DNA of 7,560 nt, from NCBI GenBank assembly GCA_026416775.1, contig JAOAEN010000058.1:1-7560 (forward strand), read 5' to 3'. Source of the DNA: Dehalococcoidales bacterium. Lineage in GTDB: Bacteria; Chloroflexota; Dehalococcoidia; Dehalococcoidales; RBG-16-60-22. This document shows, piece by piece, positions 1 through 5,153 of the stretch. The notes under the pieces are model-generated. The model did no database searches and was not told the origin of the DNA. It worked only from the letters and a program-made list of their open reading frames with translations. Each line of letters begins with the position of its first letter. Within the stretch, counting starts at the first letter, position 1. The translations under genes and the position numbers were made by a program.

Positions 1-53
1 GGTAAAGGCGGTGCGGGGCAGAGGGGGGGTAGCGTGGGGTAGACGACAGCGGG

Positions 54-1412
54 CTAGCGGGCAACGTGGCTTTTCGGTCTGAGGAGGCCGGCAATCTCGT
101 CAAGCTTGCGCCTGATGAAGGGGTTGTCCTGGAGGTGCGCGGTGATATGCTTGCAGGCATGGGTAACGGCGGCGGCATCGCGGTTGCCGAGCTCCTGCCC
201 GATTCGGGAGAGGGAATAGTTGGTCTCGCGCCGCATGAGGTACATTGCAAGCTGACGGGCGAGGATGGTGTCCTTGTCACGGCGCCGGCCGAGGAGGTCA
301 TCGCGCGTGAGGTTGAAACTGCGGCTTACCGCATCAATGATCACGGCGGGGGTGAGGTCGGTGGTGGGGTGTTCACGGCTGCCAATGTCCTCAAGGGCGC
401 GGGCCGCCGTCTCCAGCGTGGGGGCGACCCGGAGAAGCTTGGCGTAGGCAATCACGCGGTTGAGGGAGCCTTCCAGCAGCCTGATGTTGTCCTGCTCCCT
501 GCTGGCGATGAACTCGAGCACATCCTGCGGGACGGTGAGCCCTTTCTGGGCTGCCTTGGTATGAAGGATGGCAAGACGCGTGGCGTAGTCGGGTGGCTCG
601 ATGCTGACGGTGAGCCCCCAGGCGAAGCGGGAACGCAGACGTTCCTGCAGAAGGTGCATCGCTTGGGGCGGACAGTCGCTCGTGATGACGATCTGGCGGT
701 TGGTGTTATGGAGCTCGTTGAAGGTGTGGAAGAAGCTTTCCTCGGTCTGCTCTTTGCCGGCGATAAACTGGATATCGTCAATGAGGAGCATGCCGATGCT
801 GCGGTACTTGTTGCGGAACTCCTCCGTGTTGCGCTCGCGCAGGGCGCTGAGGAACTCGTTGGTGAACTGCTCGGCACTCGTGCAGATGACGTTGATGTGG
901 CTGGCGCAGGCGATGTGCCCGATGGCGTGAAGGAGGTGCGTCTTCCCCAGCCCGACTCCGCCGTAGATGAAAAGCGGGTTATAGACCTGCCCCGGGTGCT
1001 TGGCAACGGTGATGGCGGCAGCGCGCGCCAGGCGGTTGCCCTCGCCCTCAACGAAGGTGTCAAAGACATAATTGGGGTTCAGGCGCATGAAGACGGGTGG
1101 CGGCGGCGGGATGACCGCCTCGGGGGATACCTCATCTGAGGCGTGTGACCTTCCGTTTACCTGAAAGACCACCCTGACGTCAGGCTCGGTGAGACTGCGC
1201 AGCGTCTTCTCAATGAGGGAACGCTGGTTCTTTTCGAGATACTCCGCGGCAAAAGCATTGGGCACGCCGATGACGAAGGTCTTGTCCTGGTAGCTCATCC
1301 CGACAGTCTTCGCAAGCCAGGTGCGGAAGTTAGGACGGCTTAGCTGTAGCTGAAGCTCGCCGAGGGCGGCTTCCCAGATTTCCTGTGGTGTGAGGCTCGG
1401 TATGACTCCCAT
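54..1412 (-). CDS. dnaA: Chromosomal replication initiator protein DnaA
   Basis: DnaA is the AAA+ ATPase that binds origin DnaA boxes, melts oriC and loads the helicase. The 452-residue product has normal family length. Domain I is residues 1-80 (EIWEAALGELQ, RPNFRTWL), followed by a short proline-rich linker (about 100-107). The AAA+ core includes Walker A GGVGLGKTHL (151-160), Walker B LLIDDIQFI (209-217), the arginine-finger region ERLRSRF (257-263) and sensor II NIRLLEGSLNR (309-319). Domain IV begins near 355 and keeps LARQLAMYL (384-392). The C-terminal signature is unusual: G409-N-R-D-A-A-A-V-T-H418 instead of GGRDHTTVxHA, so two base-contacting positions (His434 and Thr435 in E. coli) are Ala. 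An in-frame TAA two codons upstream fixes ATG 1412 as the first possible start. The nearest AGGAG (1436-1440) is 23 nt away, so there is no well-spaced Shine-Dalgarno. The gene is divergent from fmt and has no dnaN beside it here. Confidence 0.97.
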   Translation of the reverse strand: MGVIPSLTPQEIWEAALGELQLQLSRPNFRTWLAKTVGMSYQDKTFVIGVPNAFAAEYLEKNQRSLIEKTLRSLTEPDVRVVFQVNGRSHASDEVSPEAVIPPPPPVFMRLNPNYVFDTFVEGEGNRLARAAAITVAKHPGQVYNPLFIYGGVGLGKTHLLHAIGHIACASHINVICTSAEQFTNEFLSALRERNTEEFRNKYRSIGMLLIDDIQFIAGKEQTEESFFHTFNELHNTNRQIVITSDCPPQAMHLLQERLRSRFAWGLTVSIEPPDYATRLAILHTKAAQKGLTVPQDVLEFIASREQDNIRLLEGSLNRVIAYAKLLRVAPTLETAARALEDIGSREHPTTDLTPAVIIDAVSRSFNLTRDDLLGRRRDKDTILARQLAMYLMRRETNYSLSRIGQELGNRDAAAVTHACKHITAHLQDNPFIRRKLDEIAGLLRPKSHVAR

Positions 1413-1599
1413 ATTTTACCGCTGAACTGCTCTTGCTCCTTCCTGTGGCTAGCGGAATCGGGTTGCCGGGGCAGGCGGATAGCCCTGTATTACCATACCC
1501 GGCGCCTTCCTGCCAGCCCGCAGGGCAAAAACAACCCCCTCCGGTATTCATGCCCGCTTTTTCCCGGTGAACTACGGCTGGCTGGTTTTTCCTGGCGCC

Positions 1600-1626
1600 T
1601 GGCGGGTTAGGGTAGCTGGCCCGCCA
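1600..1626 (-). promoter_or_regulatory. Hairpin near the 5' end of the dnaA leader
   Basis: TGGCGGG (1600-1606) and CCCGCCA (1620-1626) are perfect 7-bp inverted repeats around a 13-nt loop. The element would lie within the first 10-35 nt of a dnaA transcript starting near 1633. No U-tract follows directly, so it does not look like an intrinsic terminator. It could stabilise the messenger or be a protein-binding site; the sequence does not say which. Confidence 0.35.
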
Positions 1627-1639
1627 TCAACACGCCACT

Positions 1640-1668
1640 AGGATACTACCGCGCCGGTTTTTTGTCTA
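1640..1668 (-). promoter_or_regulatory. Predicted dnaA promoter (sigma-70 type)
   Basis: Read on the minus strand, TAGACA (1668-1663) is followed by 17 nt and then TATCCT (1645-1640). This gives four or five matches per hexamer at the ideal spacing. Transcription would begin near 1633, about 220 nt upstream of the dnaA ATG, so the leader would be long. The promoter is predicted from motifs only. Confidence 0.5.
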
Positions 1669-1774
1669 GTCAGCGTCCGTCGGTCGGTCGTGCGTTGCAA
1701 GCGCGGGGGGGTGGGGTTTTTCCTTGGCACTGCCTCATAAAACCTCAGGGAAACTGCTTTTTTTGACGTTTTTC

Positions 1775-1812
1775 AGTGGTCGCAAGCGCATAAAAATGAA
1801 GTTGTGACCGCT
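1775..1812. repeat. Inverted repeat overlapping the fmt promoter
   Basis: AGTGGTCGCAA (1775-1785) pairs with TTGTGACCGCT (1802-1812). The arms are 11 bp, nine Watson-Crick pairs and two G-T pairs, around a 16-nt spacer. The right arm covers the predicted fmt -35 hexamer (1802-1807). The position fits an operator, but a chance palindrome is possible and the regulator is unknown. Confidence 0.3.
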
Positions 1813-1831
1813 TTTCTTGAAGTGTTAGAAT
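1802..1831 (+). promoter_or_regulatory. Predicted fmt promoter (extended -10)
   Basis: TTGTGA (1802-1807), an 18-nt spacer and TAGAAT (1826-1831) form a sigma-70-type promoter. The -10 is preceded by TGT (1823-1825), which fits the extended -10 TGn motif. The start site would fall near 1838, leaving an untranslated leader of about 18 nt that contains the GGGAGG ribosome site. A weaker alternative is TTGACG (1763-1768) with an AT-rich stretch near 1790, but its spacing is too long. Confidence 0.5.
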
Positions 1832-1855
1832 TCCATTAGTGCGGGAGGGTCAAAA

Positions 1856-2791
1856 GTGCGTATTGTCTTCATGGGCTCGCCGGCTGCCGCCGTGCCTTCG
1901 CTGGAAGCGCTGGTGAGCGCCGGCTACGAAGTGGTTGCGGTCTATGCCCAGCCTGACAAGCCGGCGGGGAGGGGACGGATGGTCGTGGAGCCGCCGGTAA
2001 AGCAGGCGGCGCGGAAGCTCGGGATCCCCGTGCTCCAGCCGGAGGAGGTGCGGTCGGAGGGGGTTCTTGAGAGGCTGAGGGGTTTCAGACCGGAGGTGAT
2101 TGTCGTGTGCGCCTACGGGCAGATTCTGCCCCAGGAGCTGCTTGATATCCCGCCGCGGCAGTGCCTGAATGTCCATTTCTCGCTTTTGCCCCGCCACCGC
2201 GGAGCGGCACCGGTCATGGCCGCGATCCTGAGCGGTGACGAGTTTACCGGTGTGACCATCCAGCTCGTGAGGATGAAACTTGATAGCGGGCCGGTCCTCT
2301 GCCGGGCGGCAATCCCGGTGTTTGATGCCGATACGACGGCAAGCCTCACCGAGAAGCTGGCGGAGGTGGGGGCAAGGTTGCTCCTTGAAGCGCTTGCGGG
2401 CTGGGTGCGCGGAGAGATTGTCCCGCAGCCCCAGGACGAGGCACAGGCGAGCTATTTCCCGCAGGTGAAAAAGGAAGAGGGGGAGATTGACTGGCGGCTG
2501 ACGGCGGTGGAGCTTGCGCGGCGGGTGCGTGCCTTCTACCCCTGGCCGGGGTGCTATACGAAATTTCGCGGGAAGATCCTGAAGGTTGTTGAGGCGGTGC
2601 CTGTGGCCGGGGAAGCGGCAAAGGGTGAGGTGGTTGCCCTGGGGGAGGGGGTGGCCCCGGTGGTGGGTGTGGGCACGGGAGGTGGTATCCTCGGGCTGGT
2701 GCGGGTACAGCTTGAGGGGAGGAAGGTGGTAACCGCCGCCGAGTTCATCCGGGGGCAGCGGGACTTTATCGGGAGCACGCTCCCTTCTTAA
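1856..2791 (+). CDS. fmt: Methionyl-tRNA formyltransferase
   Basis: Transfers a formyl group from 10-formyltetrahydrofolate to Met-tRNA(fMet) in the cytoplasm, making the initiator tRNA for bacterial translation. The 311-residue product matches family length. It opens with the Rossmann-type strand MRIVFMGSP and has the QPDKPAGRGR loop (32-41). The catalytic core reads NVHFSLLPRHRGAAP (105-119), with Asn105 and His107 as the conserved catalytic pair, and KLDSGPVL (141-148) supplies the catalytic Asp143. The C-terminal tRNA-binding domain starts near 205 (KKEEGEIDW) and includes the FYPWPG turn. The start is GTG 1856, with GGGAGG (1843-1848) 7 nt upstream. The usual partner def (peptide deformylase) is not adjacent here; mazG follows downstream. 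All catalytic residues appear intact. Confidence 0.97.
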   Translation: MRIVFMGSPAAAVPSLEALVSAGYEVVAVYAQPDKPAGRGRMVVEPPVKQAARKLGIPVLQPEEVRSEGVLERLRGFRPEVIVVCAYGQILPQELLDIPPRQCLNVHFSLLPRHRGAAPVMAAILSGDEFTGVTIQLVRMKLDSGPVLCRAAIPVFDADTTASLTEKLAEVGARLLLEALAGWVRGEIVPQPQDEAQASYFPQVKKEEGEIDWRLTAVELARRVRAFYPWPGCYTKFRGKILKVVEAVPVAGEAAKGEVVALGEGVAPVVGVGTGGGILGLVRVQLEGRKVVTAAEFIRGQRDFIGSTLPS

Positions 2792-2792
2792 T

Positions 2793-2848
2793 GAGTAATT
2801 GCGCAATACCGCAACTGCGCATGTGAGCACTTGCGGTTATGCGTGTTG
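2793..2848 (+). repeat. Octamer-phased repeat array 1 (fmt-mazG gap)
   Basis: Seven consecutive 8-bp units fit a consensus near GMGYARYT: GAGTAATT, GCGCAATA, CCGCAACT, GCGCATGT, GAGCACTT, GCGGTTAT, GCGTGTTG. It starts two bases after the fmt stop codon. The last units cover ATG 2839, which would otherwise be the first mazG start, so that ATG is probably not used. Neighbouring units create short palindromes such as TTGCGCAA. The 15-mer at 2791-2805 recurs exactly at 3844-3858. The phasing is read directly from sequence; the function is unknown. Confidence 0.7.
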
Positions 2849-2853
2849 GTCAC

Positions 2854-2868
2854 GGAGGAATGGCTTTG
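2854..2868 (+). promoter_or_regulatory. mazG ribosome binding site and TTG start
   Basis: GGAGG (2854-2858) lies 7 nt before TTG 2866, the ideal spacing. It is only 1 nt from ATG 2860 and lies downstream of ATG 2839. This selects TTG 2866 as the start, and the resulting N-terminus (MTEDLERFETLV) fits MazG proteins. Confidence 0.7.
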
Positions 2869-3636
2869 ACGGAAGACCTTGAGCGTTTTGAGACTCTGGT
2901 TGGGATTGTGGCGCGGCTGCGGGGACCGGGCGGTTGTCCCTGGGACCGGGAGCAGACGCACCGCTCGCTGCGGCCGCACGTCCTTGCCGAGTGTTACGAG
3001 GTGCTGGAAGCCCTTGACGATGGTGATAGCGGTAAGCTCTGCGAGGAGCTGGGAGACCTCCTCCTGCTGATATTGCTCCATGCGCGGATTGCCGATGAAA
3101 ACGGTAGCTTTGATATCGGTGATGTCATCCGTGGCATCAGCGAAAAGGTGATCCGCCGCCATCCGCACGTCTTCGGGGAGGTGAAGGTGCACTCGGCGGA
3201 GGAGGTACTGCACCGCTGGGACGCCCTGAAGAGACAGGAAAGAAACGGTGAGTCGGTGCTGAGCGGGGTGCCCGCGGAGATGCCAGCGCTTGCCGCTGCC
3301 GCCGAGATCTCACGGAGGGCGGTGCGGGCTGGCTTTGAGTGGGAGAACGTTGAGGGCGTGATTGACAAGCTCGGCGAGGAAATCCGGGAACTCAGAAAGG
3401 CAGCGGGTGCGGAAGAGAAATCGCACGAGTTCGGAGACCTCCTTTTCACGCTGGTAAATGTGGCGCGCTGGGAAGGCATTGACGCGGAGACCGCATTGCG
3501 CGAGGCGAACCGGAAATTCGTCCGCCGCTTCCGCCGGATGGAAGAGCTCTGCCGGCAGCGGGGGCTTGATTTTGCGCGCCTTTCCATGCCGGAGAAGGAT
3601 GCCCTCTGGGAAGAGGTAAAAAAGGAAACGGGCTAA
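2866..3636 (+). CDS. mazG: Nucleoside triphosphate pyrophosphohydrolase MazG
   Basis: MazG hydrolyses (d)NTPs to the monophosphate and pyrophosphate, clearing aberrant nucleotides; in E. coli it also affects (p)ppGpp levels. From the TTG start the product is 256 residues with the classical two-domain layout. The N-terminal domain begins RLRGPGGCPWDREQTHRSLRPH (18-38) and has a helical motif AECYE (41-45) plus EELGD (60-64). The C-terminal domain has EEIRE (171-175) plus EFGD (188-191), the complete EExxE/ExxD metal-binding set. In the N-terminal domain the first Glu of EExxE is Ala41, so activity probably rests on the C-terminal half, as in E. coli MazG. Starts at ATG 2839 or ATG 2860 are possible but have poor ribosome sites, and ATG 2839 lies inside the repeat array. 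The gene is 74 nt after fmt and likely co-transcribed with it. It ends directly against the oppositely oriented tRNA-Pro. Confidence 0.95.
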   Translation: MTEDLERFETLVGIVARLRGPGGCPWDREQTHRSLRPHVLAECYEVLEALDDGDSGKLCEELGDLLLLILLHARIADENGSFDIGDVIRGISEKVIRRHPHVFGEVKVHSAEEVLHRWDALKRQERNGESVLSGVPAEMPALAAAAEISRRAVRAGFEWENVEGVIDKLGEEIRELRKAAGAEEKSHEFGDLLFTLVNVARWEGIDAETALREANRKFVRRFRRMEELCRQRGLDFARLSMPEKDALWEEVKKETG

Positions 3637-3715
3637 TGGTCGGGGCGAGTGGATTTGAACCACCGACCTCAGCGTCCCGAACGCTGCGCGCTAAACCAGG
3701 CTGCGCTACGCCCCG
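3637..3715 (-). tRNA. tRNA-Pro (anticodon CGG), CCA encoded
   Basis: On the minus strand the cloverleaf reads: acceptor CGGGGCG (3715-3709) paired with CGCCCCG, D-stem GCGC/GCGC with an AGCCTGGTTTA loop, anticodon stem CAGCG/CGCTG around loop TTCGGGA, variable loop AGGTC, and T-arm GGTGG/CCACT around TTCAAAT. The discriminator base is A. The anticodon is CGG, reading the proline codon CCG. The 3' CCA is encoded (3639-3637) and sits directly against the mazG TAA (3634-3636). No separate terminator hairpin follows; a minus-strand T6 tract (3623-3618) inside mazG could help transcription end. Confidence 0.97.
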
Positions 3716-3725
3716 CCAGTCCTAT

Positions 3726-3754
3726 ATTATACAATGGGAAATGGCGCGCGGCAA
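3726..3754 (-). promoter_or_regulatory. Predicted tRNA-Pro promoter
   Basis: On the minus strand TTGCCG (3754-3749), a 17-nt spacer and a perfect TATAAT (3731-3726) precede the tRNA. Transcription would start about 4 nt before the mature 5' end. The motif match and spacing are strong. Confidence 0.75.
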
Positions 3755-3769
3755 ATGGTCTGCCGTGCT

Positions 3770-3799
3770 TTGACATTGAGGGTTTCGGGTTCATAGAAT
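3770..3799 (+). promoter_or_regulatory. Predicted promoter for apgM-lysC
   Basis: A perfect TTGACA (3770-3775), an 18-nt spacer and TAGAAT (3794-3799) face apgM. The start site would be near 3806, giving a leader of about 67 nt that carries purine-rich GGAGG sites (3804-3821) and repeat array 2. It is arranged back to back with the tRNA-Pro promoter. Confidence 0.7.
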
Positions 3800-3821
3800 G
3801 GGCGGGAGGACGGTGCGGAGG

Positions 3822-3851
3822 ATGATGGTGCGTTGTTGCGTATATGAGTAA
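3822..3851 (+). other. Possible nine-codon leader ORF upstream of apgM
   Basis: ATG 3822 (or ATG 3825) opens MMVRCCVYE and ends at TAA 3849-3851, in the same frame as apgM and 21 nt before its ATG. GGAGG motifs lie just upstream: one at 3817-3821, very close to ATG 3822, and an earlier GGGAGGA. This is the only ribosome-site-like sequence in the apgM leader. It may be a relic start region separated from apgM by the repeat array, or a reinitiation leader; chance is also possible. Confidence 0.25.
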
Positions 3852-3869
3852 TTGCGCAGTTACGTAGAT
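3830..3869 (+). repeat. Octamer-phased repeat array 2 (upstream of apgM)
   Basis: Five consecutive 8-bp units, GCGTTGTT, GCGTATAT, GAGTAATT, GCGCAGTT and ACGTAGAT, are followed by GCG and then the apgM ATG. They fit the consensus of arrays 1 and 3. The array fills the position where a Shine-Dalgarno would be expected, and no GGAG-like motif lies within 15 nt of ATG 3873. The 15-mer at 3844-3858 is shared exactly with array 1. Confidence 0.65.
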
Positions 3870-3872
3870 GCG

Positions 3873-5066
3873 ATGAAATATATCGTTCTCATCATTGACG
3901 GGGCGGCGGACGTGCCTCTGGACGAGGCGGGTGGCAAAACCGCCCTTGAGCTTGCCCGCACGCCACATCTTGACGCGCTTGCCCGCGAGGGGCAGCTTGG
4001 CATGGTGCGCACGGTGCCCCCCGGCATGGAGCCGAGCAGTGCCTGCGCCTGCATGTCAATCGTGGGCTATGATCCGAGGCGGTATTACAAAGGACGGGCT
4101 TCCATTGAGGCAAAGAGCCTGGGTGTTGACATCGGGGCGGGAGAATGCGTCTTTCGCTGCAACCTGGTGACGGTGCGGGAGGGCAGGATGCATGATTACA
4201 GCGCCGGGCATATCCGGAGCGAGGAATCCGCCCGGATCATCCATAGCCTCAATGAAAAACTTGGAGGCGATGAACTCGCCTTCTACCCCGGGGTGGGCTA
4301 CCGCCACATCCTGAAGATAAGGGGGCATGAGGAGGTGCTTGAGGCGGTCTGCACCCCGCCCCACGATATCCCGGGCCGGCCGGTTGTGGACTACCTGCCG
4401 CAGGGCGGGGGCAGCGGGTTCCTGCGGGATGTCATGGCGCGGGCCAGGGCGGTGCTTGAGGACCACCCGGTGAATCTTGCCCGCATTGCCCGGGGGGAGC
4501 TTCCGGCAACCGATATCTGGCTTTTCTGGGGCAGCGGCAGGCTTCCTCCCATGCCGTCCTTTACGGAGGCCACCGGGCTTAAAGGGGCGATGACGAGCGG
4601 GGTTGACCTCCTGCGCGGGCTTGCCGGTCTTTGCGGCATGGACGTCCTCGATATCAGGGGGGTTACCGATGGTGCGGACAGCGACCATGCGGCCCAGATG
4701 CAGGGGGCACTTGATGCCCTCGGGCGCTACGATATCGTCTTCGTGCATATTGAGGCGCCGGACGAAGCCGGGCATGGTGGCCTGCTGGCGGCAAAGGTGG
4801 CGGCAATTGAGGCGGTGGACGCCCGGGCGGTGAGCCGCCTGAGGGCTTACCGCGGGGAACTGCGGGTGCTCATCATGCCGGACCACCCGACGCCGGTCAG
4901 CGTGCGGACGCATACCGATGGGCCGGTACCCTTCCTCATCTGGGGGAAGGGCGTGGTGCCGAACGGGGTGGTGAGGTTCACGGAGGCGGAAGCGGCGCGC
5001 ACTGGCATTTTTGTTGCCGATGGGTATAAAATGGTGCAGCGGCTGCTTGCGGCACGCCTGACGTAG
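3873..5066 (+). CDS. apgM: ApgM-family phosphoglycerate mutase homologue (possible homoserine kinase analogue)
   Basis: Member of the cofactor-independent, archaeal-type phosphoglycerate mutase family in the alkaline phosphatase superfamily. From ATG 3873 it has 397 residues and starts MKYIVLIIDGAAD, as family members do, with metal ligand Asp9. The expected nucleophile motif (GSDVANLS in typical ApgM) reads PSSACACMS (54-62), with Ser56 in the nucleophile place and Asp and Asn replaced by Ala and Cys. Other landmarks are GYDPRRYYKGRASIEA (65-80), FYPGVGYRHILK (137-148), MPSFTEATGLKGA (227-239), APDEAGH (295-301), DHPTP (337-341) and RTHTDGPVPF (345-354). An in-frame TTG at 3852 would add seven residues encoded by repeat DNA and is unlikely. 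lysC follows after 84 nt. Known family roles are 3PG/2PG interconversion and, by comparative-genomic proposal, homoserine phosphorylation; the lysC neighbour makes the second plausible. Confidence 0.88.
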   Translation: MKYIVLIIDGAADVPLDEAGGKTALELARTPHLDALAREGQLGMVRTVPPGMEPSSACACMSIVGYDPRRYYKGRASIEAKSLGVDIGAGECVFRCNLVTVREGRMHDYSAGHIRSEESARIIHSLNEKLGGDELAFYPGVGYRHILKIRGHEEVLEAVCTPPHDIPGRPVVDYLPQGGGSGFLRDVMARARAVLEDHPVNLARIARGELPATDIWLFWGSGRLPPMPSFTEATGLKGAMTSGVDLLRGLAGLCGMDVLDIRGVTDGADSDHAAQMQGALDALGRYDIVFVHIEAPDEAGHGGLLAAKVAAIEAVDARAVSRLRAYRGELRVLIMPDHPTPVSVRTHTDGPVPFLIWGKGVVPNGVVRFTEAEAARTGIFVADGYKMVQRLLAARLT

Positions 5067-5070
5067 AAAA

Positions 5071-5134
5071 GCGTAGTTGCGCAACTGCGCTGGTGCGTAA
5101 CTGAGTAGTTGAGTAATTGAGTAATTGAGGATAT
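5071..5134 (+). repeat. Octamer-phased repeat array 3 (apgM-lysC gap)
   Basis: This is the longest and most regular array: GCGTAGTT, GCGCAACT, GCGCTGGT, GCGTAACT, GAGTAGTT, GAGTAATT, GAGTAATT, GAGGATAT. It starts four bases after the apgM stop and ends just before the lysC ribosome site. Two adjacent units are identical. Units 1 and 2 form the perfect 12-bp palindrome AGTTGCGCAACT (5074-5085). The 8-bp period cannot be coding. Confidence 0.8.
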
Positions 5135-5135
5135 A

Positions 5136-5153
5136 CGGAGTTGCTTGAAGATG
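5136..5153 (+). promoter_or_regulatory. lysC ribosome binding site and start choice
   Basis: CGGAG (5136-5140) lies 10 nt before ATG 5151 and only 4 nt before an in-frame TTG at 5145. I prefer ATG 5151, which gives MALVVQKYGG, the usual aspartokinase N-terminus. TTG 5145 would add two residues. Confidence 0.6.

Larger units (their letters stand above)
1413..1855. other. Divergent intergenic region dnaA / fmt
   Basis: This 443-bp gap holds two divergent promoters, the dnaA leader with a hairpin, and an inverted repeat next to the fmt promoter, each listed separately. Positions about 1741-1835 are AT-richer than the surroundings. I found no cluster of consensus DnaA boxes (TTATCCACA). The closest match is TGTGGCTAG at 1444-1452, two mismatches from TGTGGATAA. 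A 73-codon minus-strand open frame (1330-1551) overlaps the dnaA start; it has no good ribosome site and a low-complexity product, so I do not call it a gene. Nothing supports a replication origin here beyond proximity to dnaA. Confidence 0.6.

Noticed and set aside
66..1139. 357-codon plus-strand open frame antisense to dnaA
   Set aside because: It lies wholly opposite dnaA, its product has biased composition without recognisable motifs, and dnaA is unmistakable. Long antisense frames are expected in GC-rich genes.
1330..1551. 73-codon minus-strand frame in the dnaA leader as a small upstream gene
   Set aside because: It overlaps the dnaA start in another frame, lacks a convincing ribosome site and has a low-complexity Gly/Ser/Pro product.
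1681..1695. CGGT tandem repeats (CGGTCGGTCG) as a regulatory repeat
   Set aside because: Only two to three copies of a 4-bp unit in GC-rich DNA, with no link to a promoter element.
1413..1855. Replication origin next to dnaA
   Set aside because: No cluster of DnaA boxes was found; the best match (TGTGGCTAG, 1444-1452) has two mismatches, and there is no strongly AT-rich unwinding element. Because the DnaA recognition helix is altered, the absence of consensus boxes is not decisive, but nothing positive supports an origin.
1850..2830. 326-codon minus-strand open frame opposite fmt
   Set aside because: The product is His/Arg/Pro-rich shadow sequence with no domain, and fmt on the plus strand has all catalytic motifs.
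3637..3715. tRNA-Pro as an integration site for a mobile element
   Set aside because: No integrase, no second copy of the tRNA 3' end in the window and no change in gene character on either side.
4056..5084. 342-codon minus-strand open frame opposite apgM
   Set aside because: Composition is typical of an antisense shadow and the ApgM motifs on the plus strand are clear.
5071..5134. CRISPR array or MITE
   Set aside because: The units are 8 bp, contiguous and degenerate, with no spacers, terminal inverted repeats or cas genes nearby.
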